Below are positions 27,136 to 36,170 of a stretch of DNA of 49,935 bases, one piece after another (within the stretch, counting starts at the first letter, position 1; each line of letters opens with the position of its first letter). A program made the translations under genes and the position numbers. Source of the stretch: JAPLDP01 sp964628285 (GTDB lineage Bacteria; Bacteroidota; Bacteroidia; Bacteroidales; JAGONC01); assembly GCA_964628285.1 (NCBI GenBank), contig CAZVNP010000021.1:1-49935 (forward strand). Reading direction: 5' to 3'. Below the pieces are notes generated by a model. The model had not been told where the DNA came from. It did no database searches and saw only the letters and a program-made list of their open reading frames with translations.

Positions 27136-28086
27136 ATGACGGAAAAAGTTTTTAGCATTGAGTCATACAGTGCTGTTGATATTTACGGGGTGAACGACCA
27201 TAATCTTGACCTGATCAAATCGCATTTTCCAAAATTAAAGTTTGTCGCAAGGGGTGAAACCATCAAAGTGATGGGAGAGCAGAGTGAGATCACCGCCTTT
27301 GAGGAAAAGTTTTCGTTGTTATTGCTGCATTACGAGAAGTTCGGGCGGTTGACCGACAGCGACATTTCTCAGATATTAAAGTCGGATGAGGGTGAGACAT
27401 ATGCTTCGTCGATGGAGACGGGAGATATTCTGGTACATGGGCGTTACGGTATGCTTATCAAGGCGCGCACGGCCAACCAGCAGAAACTGGTCGACAGTTG
27501 TACGGGCAACGATCTGGTGTTTGCCGTCGGTCCTGCGGGAACCGGCAAGACCTATACCGCCGTGGCCCTGGCAGTGAGGGCTTTAAAGAACAGAATGGTC
27601 AAACGCATCATCCTCACACGCCCTGCCGTGGAAGCAGGTGAGAATCTGGGTTTTTTGCCCGGTGATCTCAAGGATAAACTGGATCCATACCTCCAGCCTC
27701 TCTATGATGCCTTGCGTGATATGCTGCCCACCCAGAAACTCCTGACCTATCTGGGCGACGGCACCATCGAGATCGCTCCGCTGGCTTTCATGCGCGGCCG
27801 TACCCTCGATAATGTCTTTGCCATCCTCGATGAAGCACAGAATGCGACTAAAAACCAGATGAAGATGTTTCTGACCAGGATGGGTAAATCGGCCAAATTC
27901 ATTGTCACAGGTGATATCACCCAAATCGACCTGCCACCGGGGCAGCCTTCGGGACTGGTCCATGCCATCCATATCCTGTCGTCAATTAAGGGCATCGATA
28001 TCGTCATGCTGGATGAAACCGACATCATACGCCATAAGCTCGTTTCCAAAATATTGAATGCCTATCACAGCGAAGGTAATAAGTGA
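27136..28086 (+). CDS. phoH: PhoH family ATPase
   Basis: The protein has 316 residues from the ATG at 27136. The N-terminal ~75 residues form a KH-like RNA-binding segment (KFVARGETIKVMGE). The P-loop domain has Walker A GPAGTGKTYTAV near 139, LTRPAVEAGENLGFLPGD, Walker B FAILDEAQN near 234 and TGDITQIDLP. This matches the PhoH/PhoL RNA-associated ATPases seen in most bacteria, thought to work in RNA processing. purC follows after 32 nt, so cotranscription is possible. An upstream start at 27070 would lie before the inferred transcription start. Confidence 0.92.
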   Translation: MTEKVFSIESYSAVDIYGVNDHNLDLIKSHFPKLKFVARGETIKVMGEQSEITAFEEKFSLLLLHYEKFGRLTDSDISQILKSDEGETYASSMETGDILVHGRYGMLIKARTANQQKLVDSCTGNDLVFAVGPAGTGKTYTAVALAVRALKNRMVKRIILTRPAVEAGENLGFLPGDLKDKLDPYLQPLYDALRDMLPTQKLLTYLGDGTIEIAPLAFMRGRTLDNVFAILDEAQNATKNQMKMFLTRMGKSAKFIVTGDITQIDLPPGQPSGLVHAIHILSSIKGIDIVMLDETDIIRHKLVSKILNAYHSEGNK

Positions 28087-28118
28087 AGTCATTTTATTAA
28101 TTTAACACTGCAGGCCGA

Positions 28119-29072
28119 ATGAGAAGCACACTGTTAAGCACAAACTTTACGTGGCCCGGGCAGAAGGGCGTTTATATCGGTAAGGTCAGGGATGTATACA
28201 ATATCCGTGACGAGTACCTTCTCATGGTCACTACCGACAGGATTTCAGCTTTCGATGTGGTGCTGCCACGGGGCATTCCTTATAAGGGTCAGGTTCTGAA
28301 CCAGATCACCAATATTTTTCTCGATGCCACCGAAGATCTGGTTCCCAATTGGAAAATAGCCACTCCTGATCCCATGGTGACCTTCGGGCGCTTGTGCCGG
28401 CCCTTTAAGGTGGAAATGGTCATCCGCGGCTATCTGGCCGGTCATGCCTGGCGCGAATACAAGAGCGGCAAACGCAGCCTCTGCGGCATCCCTCTCCGAG
28501 AAGGGTTCCGTGAGAATGAGCGGTTGCCCGAACCCATCATAACGCCCACCACCAAGGCCATGGTGGGCCATGATGAGGATATATCCCGCGACGAGATCAT
28601 CGGATCGGGATTGGTTGATGAACAGGATTATATCATCCTGGAAGAGTATACCCGCGCCCTGTTCAAAAGGGGTTCAGAGATCGCCGGCAGGATGGGACTC
28701 ATTCTCGTTGACACAAAATATGAATTCGGCAAAGCTGACAACCGGATATTCCTTATCGACGAAGTTCATACACCCGACTCATCACGGTATTTTTATAAAG
28801 AAGGGTATGAGGAAAGATTAAAGAAAGGGGAGCCCCAGAAACAGCTTTCCAAGGAATTCGTCCGCGAATGGCTTATGGCGCACGGCTTCCGGGGCCGTGA
28901 AGGAGAGCCCATGCCCATCATGGACGACGATTTCGTGAATCAGGTGTCGGAACGATATATTGAATTGTTTGAAAACATCACCGGTGAGAGGTTTGTCAGA
29001 TCGGATGTGTCGGATGTGGCCCGGCGTGTCGAACAGAATGTGATGCTTTTCCTGAATGTTTATAACCGCTGA
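28119..29072 (+). CDS. purC: SAICAR synthetase
   Basis: The 317-residue protein is phosphoribosylaminoimidazole-succinocarboxamide synthase of purine biosynthesis. Recognisable blocks are GKVRDVYNI, TTDRISAFDVVLPRGIPYKG, EMVIRGYLAGHAWREYKSG, and ILVDTKYEFG with LIDEVHTPDSSRYF. It condenses CAIR and aspartate using ATP. Length is typical of the longer bacterial/yeast-type PurC. It is the only purine gene in the window. Confidence 0.95.
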   Translation: MRSTLLSTNFTWPGQKGVYIGKVRDVYNIRDEYLLMVTTDRISAFDVVLPRGIPYKGQVLNQITNIFLDATEDLVPNWKIATPDPMVTFGRLCRPFKVEMVIRGYLAGHAWREYKSGKRSLCGIPLREGFRENERLPEPIITPTTKAMVGHDEDISRDEIIGSGLVDEQDYIILEEYTRALFKRGSEIAGRMGLILVDTKYEFGKADNRIFLIDEVHTPDSSRYFYKEGYEERLKKGEPQKQLSKEFVREWLMAHGFRGREGEPMPIMDDDFVNQVSERYIELFENITGERFVRSDVSDVARRVEQNVMLFLNVYNR

Positions 29073-29149
29073 GTGAAACCTGAAAAGCAGGTAACGGAGT
29101 AATTAGGGATTCCTTTGATGGCAGGATGAAGGACTCCAAGCGGGACAAC

Positions 29150-30049
29150 TCAGATGAGCGCCCGCCCCAGAGCGGTGAGCTCACGCGCCTTCTCGGGATG
29201 GTTATCAGCTTCATGAGCCTTTTTAAGCTCACCTATCATCCTTTTAAGGATAGTGATGTGATCACAGGGAAAGTAAAAAGACTTGTCAGGTTTCTGATGC
29301 AGCATTCTAATAAACTGATCGATTTCCTTCCGGGTGAAGACGGCTCCTTTGTTGAACGGATTAATATAGAACAGAACATCACGTTCATCAAGGTACCGGT
29401 TACCTCCTCCTTCCTTTGATTCATTGGTAAAGGCCAGTGCGAAATGCTGGGGCAGGTTGACCCCTGACACGGGAATATTCAGATATTGTGCGATGATAAT
29501 GTAAAGGATCCCCAGTGACAGAGGGGTGCCCTTTTTCATGGCCAGCACCATGTCGAGATAGAGACTTTCAAGCCCGGGGTCGTTACGTTTGTCACCGGTG
29601 AACCGGTAAATATCAAACAAGATATGGTTCATCACCTTCACTTTTTCAAGTGAAGTCAGATTATCGTTCAGTTCAAGCCAAATATCTTTTTTTATCCGTA
29701 GGATCTGCCCCAGGATCTTCTCCTGTTCGAGATCGGGACAATGATGTTTACATAACAGAAAAATGCCTTTAAATAAGTCCCTTTGGCCGGTATGGGCCCA
29801 TTGGTATAATTCAAGATACAGATTGTCAAGCTGCAGCTTGTGAATGATGGAGCCTATGCGTTGCTGGATGAGATGGTCGAATGCATTTTCCCATGCTGTT
29901 TCCAGGATAGGTATGACACCGGTGCCATAGGAATAGATACGATGGCTTATTTTTTCATAGATCCGGTTGTCAGGATCGTCAAGGAGGCTGATCAGAGCAT
30001 TCAGTTCGTTATATTCAGAGGTAAAGGCCATCGCGACAGGGTTAATCAT
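29150..30049 (-). CDS. SirB1-like transglutaminase-fold protein
   Basis: The 299 residues have an N-terminal helical region, then a transglutaminase-like fold of the SirB1 type (VKVMNHILFDIYRFTGDKRNDPGLESLYLDMVL, KKGTPLSLGILYIIIAQYL, NLPQHFALAF, INPFNKGAVFTRKEI). The usual catalytic Cys is not present at the SLGILY position, as is common in this family, so an enzyme role is doubtful. It is monocistronic or follows the nucleoside phosphorylase gene, whose stop is 56 nt away on the same strand. The biological role is unknown. Confidence 0.75.
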   Translation of the reverse strand: MINPVAMAFTSEYNELNALISLLDDPDNRIYEKISHRIYSYGTGVIPILETAWENAFDHLIQQRIGSIIHKLQLDNLYLELYQWAHTGQRDLFKGIFLLCKHHCPDLEQEKILGQILRIKKDIWLELNDNLTSLEKVKVMNHILFDIYRFTGDKRNDPGLESLYLDMVLAMKKGTPLSLGILYIIIAQYLNIPVSGVNLPQHFALAFTNESKEGGGNRYLDERDVLFYINPFNKGAVFTRKEIDQFIRMLHQKPDKSFYFPCDHITILKRMIGELKKAHEADNHPEKARELTALGRALI

Positions 30050-30105
30050 TCTCCCGGTGCAACCCTCATGGTTGTCGACATGACCTGTTATACGTAAAAC
30101 TTTTT

Positions 30106-30984
30106 TTAAAGTTTATTCCTCAGACGTATCATGAGAATCTCGATCAGTTTGTCGAGTTTTGTCTTGTTGTCAGGATCATATTTACCTGTAACCCTGTTGG
30201 CGACGGCGATGCAGATGGTCAGGGCATGGTGGCCGAGGAGGTTGCACAGACCGTACAAGGCAGAGGTCTCCATTTCGAAGTTGGTGATCCTGAGATCATG
30301 GTACCTGAAACTCTCTATTTTTTCGTTCAGCTCGGTGTGAGCCAGGTCCATGCGCAGGGTCCTGCCCTGGGGGCCGTAAAATCCGGGAGCTGTCAGTGTG
30401 ATGCCCCTGAGAAAACCCTCTCCGATCTGGTTGATCAGTTTTTGTGAAGCCCGCGAGGCATAGGGCCTCGGAAGGGTTCGCGGCCAGGCGGTGTGTTTGA
30501 TGAAAGAACGGGTCAGATCGGTCACCAGCGCCTGTCGACCTGTTTTATAGAAGTACAGGATCCCGTCGAGGCCTAAACCATATTCGGCTAAGATGTATGC
30601 ATTTAAAGGGATATCGGACTGAACGGCACCCGATGTGCCTATGCGGATGATATTGAGAGAGGTATGCTCGGTCTTGCGCCGTCGTGTCTTCAGGTCGATG
30701 TTGACCAAGGCATCCAGCTCGTTCATCACAATGTCGATGTTATCGGCTCCCATGCCGGTCGACAGTACCGTCACCCGTCTGGTATTCAGAAATCCGGTGT
30801 GCGATATGATCTCCCGGTTTTGTATCATCCATTCAACGCTGTCGAAACATCGTGAAATATCGGCAACCCTTTGCGGATCACCCGTGACGATGACCGTCGG
30901 AGCCAATTGCTCCGGCCTGAGCTTCAAATGATAAATGCTCCCGTCTGAATTTAATATCAGCTCCGATTCAGAATATTTTTCCAT
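30106..30984 (-). CDS. Nucleoside phosphorylase, uridine phosphorylase-like
   Basis: The 292-residue protein belongs to the PNP/UDP family. VIVTGDPQRVADI near residue 31 is the phosphate-binding motif. VTVLSTGMGADNIDIVMNEL and IIRIGTSGAVQ follow, and FEMETSALYGLCNLLGHHALTICIAVANR near 240 is the ribose-binding segment. It should split nucleosides with phosphate; uridine is the most likely substrate by resemblance, but specificity cannot be fixed by eye. It is divergent from cinA. Confidence 0.85.
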   Translation of the reverse strand: MEKYSESELILNSDGSIYHLKLRPEQLAPTVIVTGDPQRVADISRCFDSVEWMIQNREIISHTGFLNTRRVTVLSTGMGADNIDIVMNELDALVNIDLKTRRRKTEHTSLNIIRIGTSGAVQSDIPLNAYILAEYGLGLDGILYFYKTGRQALVTDLTRSFIKHTAWPRTLPRPYASRASQKLINQIGEGFLRGITLTAPGFYGPQGRTLRMDLAHTELNEKIESFRYHDLRITNFEMETSALYGLCNLLGHHALTICIAVANRVTGKYDPDNKTKLDKLIEILMIRLRNKL

Positions 30985-30994
30985 GGAGATGATC

Positions 30995-31026
30995 TTTGTT
31001 AAACGTTGATAAAATGTATAATTTTG
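30995..31026 (+). promoter_or_regulatory. cinA promoter
   Basis: TTTG (30995-30998), a 20-nt spacer and TAATTTTG (31019-31026) fit the Bacteroidota -33/-7 consensus. Transcription would start near 31032, about 80 nt before cinA. Confidence 0.55.
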
Positions 31027-31038
31027 ATGGATGCACTA

Positions 31039-31046
31039 CAAAAGTA
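31039..31046 (-). promoter_or_regulatory. Putative -7 box of the nucleoside phosphorylase gene
   Basis: Read leftward, TACTTTTG matches TAnnTTTG about 54 nt upstream of the ATG at 30984. It overlaps the transcribed region of the divergent cinA promoter. A -33 element was not found. Confidence 0.35.
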
Positions 31047-31111
31047 AGAATAATCTGTTTAAAGGATGATACCAGGTATAAAGACGGAAAGTAGAACGGA
31101 AATAATATGTC

Positions 31112-32377
31112 ATGGAACAGGAAAATTTGAGATCCGAGATCATAACCATTGGTGATGAGCTTCTGATCGGACAGGTCGTCGACACCAACTCGGCATTTAT
31201 TGCCTCCGAGCTCAACAATGCAGGTATCGATGTGGTGCAGATCACCAGCATTGCCGACTGCCATGAAGTGATTGTTAAAACACTGAAAGAAGCTGAGAAG
31301 AGAGCCGATCTCATCCTGATGACCGGTGGGCTGGGCCCGACAACGGACGATATCACCAAAGTGGCTTTATGTCAGTTTTTTAAGACCTCCCTGGTCGTCA
31401 ACAACGATACCCTTGAAAATATCATACATCTTTTCCGCAACCGGGGGATTGCGATGACGGAACGCAATATGAAGCAGGCGGAGATACCGGCCAGTTGCAT
31501 CCCCTTGAAAAATGAGCTGGGTACGGCTCCCGGCATGTGGTTCGTGAAGAATGGAAAGATTTTTATCTCCATGCCCGGCGTACCTCATGAGATGCGGCAC
31601 ATGATGAAACATTACATCCTGCCCCGGCTCCTGGAACATCCCCGCCAGGGGGTGATCCTTCACAAAACAGTCATCACCGGCGGACTGGGAGAATCATCAC
31701 TGAACGATCAACTGAGGGCATGGGAAGCGGCCCTTCCACCGCATATAAAATTGGCCTATTTACCCCAGCCCGGTGTGATACGGTTGCGACTGACGGCCCA
31801 TGGCTCATCGCGGGAATCGCTGACCAAAGAGATCGGGGAGCAGGTGGCCGCCCTGGTGAACCTGATACCGGAGTACATCATCGGATACGATGAGGATACC
31901 CTTGAAGGGGTCGTAGGACGTCTGCTGACAGAGAGAAAAATGACCCTGGCGACGGCCGAGAGTTGCACGGGTGGGACCATAGCCCATCTCATCACCTCGG
32001 TGCCGGGCAGCTCAGCCTATTATACCGGTACGGTGGTGGCCTACTCAAACGAAATAAAAGAAAACATACTGGCTGTCAGCCATGAGTCTCTTGTCACTTA
32101 CGGAGCGGTGTGCGAAGCCGTGGTCAGAGAGATGGCACAGGGGATAAGGAAAAAATTTAACGTCGATTTTGCCGTGGCCACCTCAGGAATAGCAGGCCCT
32201 GACGGCGGCACACCCGAAAAACCGGTCGGCACCACCTGGATAGCTATAGCCACACCGAAACATACCATCACACGGAGATACCAATTCGGCGATAACCGCA
32301 AAGGCAATATCATGAGGACAGCCGTGACAGCTTTGAACATGCTGCGACTGGAGATATTGAATCATCCCCAAGAATAA
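31112..32377 (+). CDS. cinA: CinA family protein (competence/damage-inducible, NMN deamidase type)
   Basis: The 421 residues have both CinA domains. The N-terminal molybdopterin-binding-like fold (residues ~8-175) shows ITIGDELLIGQVVDTNSAFIA, LMTGGLGPTTDDITK and MPGVPHEMRHMM. The C-terminal CinA domain (~265-415) shows LATAESCTGGTIAHLITSVPGSSAYYTG and ATSGIAGPDGGTPEKPVGTTWIA. Family members hydrolyse ADP-ribose and/or deamidate NMN in pyridine nucleotide recycling. The SCTGG motif carries the catalytic serine of the deamidase. Confidence 0.93.
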   Translation: MEQENLRSEIITIGDELLIGQVVDTNSAFIASELNNAGIDVVQITSIADCHEVIVKTLKEAEKRADLILMTGGLGPTTDDITKVALCQFFKTSLVVNNDTLENIIHLFRNRGIAMTERNMKQAEIPASCIPLKNELGTAPGMWFVKNGKIFISMPGVPHEMRHMMKHYILPRLLEHPRQGVILHKTVITGGLGESSLNDQLRAWEAALPPHIKLAYLPQPGVIRLRLTAHGSSRESLTKEIGEQVAALVNLIPEYIIGYDEDTLEGVVGRLLTERKMTLATAESCTGGTIAHLITSVPGSSAYYTGTVVAYSNEIKENILAVSHESLVTYGAVCEAVVREMAQGIRKKFNVDFAVATSGIAGPDGGTPEKPVGTTWIAIATPKHTITRRYQFGDNRKGNIMRTAVTALNMLRLEILNHPQE

Positions 32378-32394
32378 AAAATGATGTTCCGTTT

Positions 32395-32425
32395 GATTAT
32401 TCAAAAAAAAATATGACCTTTGCAG
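32395..32425 (+). promoter_or_regulatory. Putative rpmB promoter
   Basis: TTTG at 32395-32398, a 19-nt spacer and GACCTTTG (32418-32425, one mismatch to TAnnTTTG) lie upstream. This would put transcription start near 32430, after the alternative ATG at 32420, supporting the L28 start at 32462. Confidence 0.4.
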
Positions 32426-32461
32426 TCCTTTTTCAATAATGAACAGGATAATCTCAAAGCT

Positions 32462-32701
32462 ATGGCACGCCACTGCGAAATAACAGGTAAGACAGCTATC
32501 GTTGGGAACCGCGTATCGCATTCAAACATAAAATCAAAAAGGAAGTTCCATCCCAACTTGCAAACCAAAAGGTTTTACATCCCGGAGGAAGGCAAATGGA
32601 TCACCCTGTGCGTTTCAGCGGCGGGTATCAGAAACATCAACCGCAAGGGTATATATGCCTGCGTGAAAGAAGCCAGGGAAAAGGGTTATCTCGACCATTG
32701 A
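32462..32701 (+). CDS. rpmB: 50S ribosomal protein L28
   Basis: At 79 residues it is full-length L28: MARHCEITGKTAIVGNRVSHS followed by KRKFHPNLQTKRFYIP and the C-terminal GIYACVKEAREKGYL. The start at 32462 gives the conserved N-terminus; an in-frame ATG at 32420 would add 14 unconserved residues. In many Bacteroidota rpmB is followed by rpmG, but here nothing recognisable follows for 195 bp. Confidence 0.94.
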   Translation: MARHCEITGKTAIVGNRVSHSNIKSKRKFHPNLQTKRFYIPEEGKWITLCVSAAGIRNINRKGIYACVKEAREKGYLDH

Positions 32702-32896
32702 ACACACCGCCACACGCCTGATGGTGAAAACATTTTAAAACAAATGCTGTTATGAAAATGACGGCATTTTTTATTTTCACAGGTACAGAAGGTTCAATAA
32801 TATTAGATCTTATGTGACGTTATTTCTTCTGTCGCCAGTGTCATTTAAAATTCCTTTTTATCTTCGCAATACCTAAGCATAGTATATTGCCTATAC

Positions 32897-33616
32897 ATGA
32901 ACGGTTACCCTCAAATACATCTTTCTTCACGGTGGCACCCTGTCCCATATGATCTTGCTTTCCCGCGGCTGACGGCTTCGTTACTGCTGCTTATCCTGTC
33001 GTTACTCACCCTGCCTTTACCGGCCCAGACCACCCGGGACAAGAATAAAGATCATGACCTCATTCAGTTTTCAGGTATCGTGGTCACTTCCGACAGCCTC
33101 AGACCTGTTCCCTACACCCACATCATCATTCGCAACACCCGCTGGGGAACTATATCGGATTATTACGGCTATTTCTCTTTTGTCGCACGACGTAATGATA
33201 CCATTGACTTTTCAGCCGTGGGATTTAAGAAATCTTACTATGTGATCCCCGATACGCTTACCCGCAACCGTTATTCACTGATCAAAGCCATGACCGCCGA
33301 CACCCTGCTGCTCGCCGAAACAGTCATTTATCCATGGCCTACCATTGAACAGTTTAAGGAAGCTTTTATCAAACTGAAAGTGCCTGATGATGATCTGACC
33401 AGGGCTCAGAACAATCTTGAACGAGCTGAAATGAAAGAACGCCTTGAAGCGTTTCAAATGGATGGCAGTATGAATTACAAGAATTACATGCAGCAGCAGG
33501 TCTATAATAAAAATTATTACATCGGACAAACACAGCCCATTTCTATCCTTGATCCTTTTGCCTGGGCGCAGTTCTTTAAAGCATGGAAAGAGGGAAAATT
33601 TAAACGGAAACAATAG
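32897..33616 (+). CDS. Secreted CarboxypepD_reg-like protein
   Basis: The protein has 239 residues. A long N-terminus leads to a hydrophobic signal segment (LLLLILSLLTLPLPAQ, cleavage near residue 44). Residues ~52-140 form a CarboxypepD_reg-like beta domain (FSGIVVTSDSLRPVPYTHIIIRNTRWGTISDYYGYFSFVARRND). The C-terminal part is helical and Gln/Lys-rich. It ends 2 nt before the TonB-dependent receptor gene, so the two are likely coexpressed at the cell envelope. Its precise role is unknown. Confidence 0.8.
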   Translation: MNGYPQIHLSSRWHPVPYDLAFPRLTASLLLLILSLLTLPLPAQTTRDKNKDHDLIQFSGIVVTSDSLRPVPYTHIIIRNTRWGTISDYYGYFSFVARRNDTIDFSAVGFKKSYYVIPDTLTRNRYSLIKAMTADTLLLAETVIYPWPTIEQFKEAFIKLKVPDDDLTRAQNNLERAEMKERLEAFQMDGSMNYKNYMQQQVYNKNYYIGQTQPISILDPFAWAQFFKAWKEGKFKRKQ

Positions 33617-33618
33617 CC

Positions 33619-36144
33619 ATGCTTTATCATCGCTTTGAAGCTGTTCATTGCCAGCAGGTGAAATTGTCCAGGTGGCTCATCATCCCTGTCCTCCTTGCTC
33701 TCTGTTCCAATGTCTTCGGACAAGGCAGCGGTACCGTGTACGGTAAGGTGACCGATGAGAAAGGCAATGCGTTGGAACTGGTCAATATTTCGGTGCAAGA
33801 TACACCGGGAGGAAATGTCACCAATAAAGACGGAAATTATTCTCTCACCATTACTGCCGGCAGGGAAGTCACCCTGCTGTTTTCGTTTGTAGGCTATCAG
33901 ACCGAGGAGGTGAGGGTCACGGTGAATCCCGGCGAAAGGAAAATGATCAACCGCGTCCTTTACGCGACCACCACGGTCTTACCCGGCCTGACCGTTCAGG
34001 ATAAGCATGTCAGGACATCGAACCTTACACGTATCAATCCCCGTGATGCCACCCTGCTGCCTTCCATCTCGGGCAACACCATCGAAGATATGATAAAAAC
34101 CTTGCCCGGTGTGGCTTCGGCCAATGAGTTGAGTTCACAGTATTCGGTGAGGGGTGGTAATTACGATGAGAACCTGGTGTATGTCAACGACATTGAGATT
34201 TACCGACCCTTCCTCATCCGTTCAAGCCAGCAGGAAGGGCTCAGCTTTCTGAACCCCGATCTGGTGTCCTCTATACAGTTCTCTGCCGGCGGTTTCGATG
34301 CCAAATACGGCGACAAGATGTCGTCGGTGCTGGACATTAAATACAAGAAACCCACTACCTTTGCCGGTTCCGTGTCATTAAGCCTCCTGGAGGCCACCAT
34401 GCATCTCGAAGGTGCCACCAAAAATCAACGCTTCACATACCTGCTGGGTGTCCGCCAGAAATCCAACCAATATATCCTTAAAGGACTCGAAACCAAAGGT
34501 GAGTATAAGCCTTCATTCACCGATTTACAAACCCTGCTTGACTACAGGCTGAACAAAAAGCTTCATCTATCTTTTTTGGGCTATGCGGCACGCAACTCTT
34601 ATAAAGTGGTGCCGACCACGCGTGAGACGGCTTTTGGCGCCATTAATGAGGCGTACAAATTTACCGTGTACTTTGAAGGCCAGGAGGTGGACCGCTTCGA
34701 CAATTACATGGGCGGTCTCACCCTGGAATATGAGCCGAAGAATGATCTGAGATTGAAACTTATCGCATCGGGATATCAGACCTCCGAGACGGAGACATAC
34801 GATATCCTGGGGCAATACTGGATAGCACGCCTGGAAACGGATTATACGACCGAAGGCTTCGGCCAGCCCACGGAAACCCTTGGTGTCGGATCATTTCTTG
34901 ACCATGCCCGCAACGACCTCCAGGCTACCGTTTTTAATGTTGAACATCGTGGCCAGAAAGAAAAGGGAGCACATTATTTCCAGTGGGGTCTGAAATATCA
35001 AAGGGAATATATTGACGATAAACTGCATGAGTGGCAGCTCAATGATTCGGCAGGTTTTTCCCTGCCACATCCCCCCGATTCAATCGGATATACCGATCCT
35101 GACCTGCAACCCCGGGTGCCTTTTGAACTCATGACGTCCGTCATGAATAAAAACATCATCGGCTCGAACCGTTACACCGGTTTTGTACAGGACAGCTGGA
35201 AGGTGCTCGAAAACGACAGTGCCGATGTGACCCTGACAGCCGGCGTCAGATTCAACTACTGGGACTTCAACAAACAGTTCCTGGTCAGCCCCCGCGCCAC
35301 CGTGGCTTTTAAACCGGCGTGGAAGACGGATATCGTCTTCAGGTTCTCGACAGGGTATTACTATCAACCCCCCTTCTACCGTGAGATGCGCGATTTCGAG
35401 GGAAATATCAATCATGATATCCGGGCTCAGAAATCCATTCAGTTTGTGCTGGGCAGCGACCTGAATTTCAGGGCGTGGGGACGTCCTTTCAGGTTCGTTA
35501 CCGAAATCTATTATAAATACCTCGATGACCTGATTCCTTATGTCATTGACAATGTACGAATCCGTTACTATGCGACCAACAATTCGCACGGTTATGCCAC
35601 CGGCATCGACATGAAGGTAAACGGTGAATTTGTACCGGGAGTGGAGTCCTGGGCCAGTCTCTCGGTGATGAAGACCATGGAAGACATTGAAGACGATTTC
35701 TATTATGATGCCGACAGTAACCTGGTGCATCCGGGATATATCCGCCGTCCGACAGACCAGCGGATCAACTTCGGCCTGTTCTTCCAGGATTACCTGCCCA
35801 TGAATCCGACTTATAAAATGAACATGACCTTTTTCTACGGCACCAATCTGCCTTTCGGCCCTCCTGACTTTCCAAAGTACAAACAGCAGTTTAAATCATC
35901 ACCCTATCTCAGGGTGGACGTGGGTTTTTCAAAACAGCTCATCGGACGCGGCACCTTCTTTTCTCCCAAAAATCCCCTGAAGCACATCGAGGCCATGTGG
36001 ATCAGCCTGGAAGTCTTTAATCTTTTGCAGCACCTCAATACGGTTTCATACATCTGGATCAAGGATATCCATAACCTGGAGTATCCTGTGCCTAACCGGT
36101 TGACACCACGCCAGCTCAACGTGAGGCTGGTGGTGCAGTTCTGA
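33619..36144 (+). CDS. TonB-dependent receptor with CarboxypepD_reg-like domain
   Basis: The 841 residues begin with a signal peptide (LSRWLIIPVLLALCSNVFGQ). A CarboxypepD_reg domain spans ~36-115 (GTVYGKVTDEKGNALELVNISV). The plug domain follows (TIEDMIKTLPGVASANELSSQYSVRGGNYDENLVYVNDIEIYRPFL), then a 22-strand-type barrel ending in the aromatic LRVDVGF...LNVRLVVQF pattern, consistent with BamA recognition. It imports an unknown ligand across the outer membrane. There is no SusD-like partner beside it, which argues against a glycan utilisation locus. Confidence 0.92.
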   Translation: MLYHRFEAVHCQQVKLSRWLIIPVLLALCSNVFGQGSGTVYGKVTDEKGNALELVNISVQDTPGGNVTNKDGNYSLTITAGREVTLLFSFVGYQTEEVRVTVNPGERKMINRVLYATTTVLPGLTVQDKHVRTSNLTRINPRDATLLPSISGNTIEDMIKTLPGVASANELSSQYSVRGGNYDENLVYVNDIEIYRPFLIRSSQQEGLSFLNPDLVSSIQFSAGGFDAKYGDKMSSVLDIKYKKPTTFAGSVSLSLLEATMHLEGATKNQRFTYLLGVRQKSNQYILKGLETKGEYKPSFTDLQTLLDYRLNKKLHLSFLGYAARNSYKVVPTTRETAFGAINEAYKFTVYFEGQEVDRFDNYMGGLTLEYEPKNDLRLKLIASGYQTSETETYDILGQYWIARLETDYTTEGFGQPTETLGVGSFLDHARNDLQATVFNVEHRGQKEKGAHYFQWGLKYQREYIDDKLHEWQLNDSAGFSLPHPPDSIGYTDPDLQPRVPFELMTSVMNKNIIGSNRYTGFVQDSWKVLENDSADVTLTAGVRFNYWDFNKQFLVSPRATVAFKPAWKTDIVFRFSTGYYYQPPFYREMRDFEGNINHDIRAQKSIQFVLGSDLNFRAWGRPFRFVTEIYYKYLDDLIPYVIDNVRIRYYATNNSHGYATGIDMKVNGEFVPGVESWASLSVMKTMEDIEDDFYYDADSNLVHPGYIRRPTDQRINFGLFFQDYLPMNPTYKMNMTFFYGTNLPFGPPDFPKYKQQFKSSPYLRVDVGFSKQLIGRGTFFSPKNPLKHIEAMWISLEVFNLLQHLNTVSYIWIKDIHNLEYPVPNRLTPRQLNVRLVVQF

Positions 36145-36170
36145 GGAAAATAAAGCTTCCAGCTTTGAAA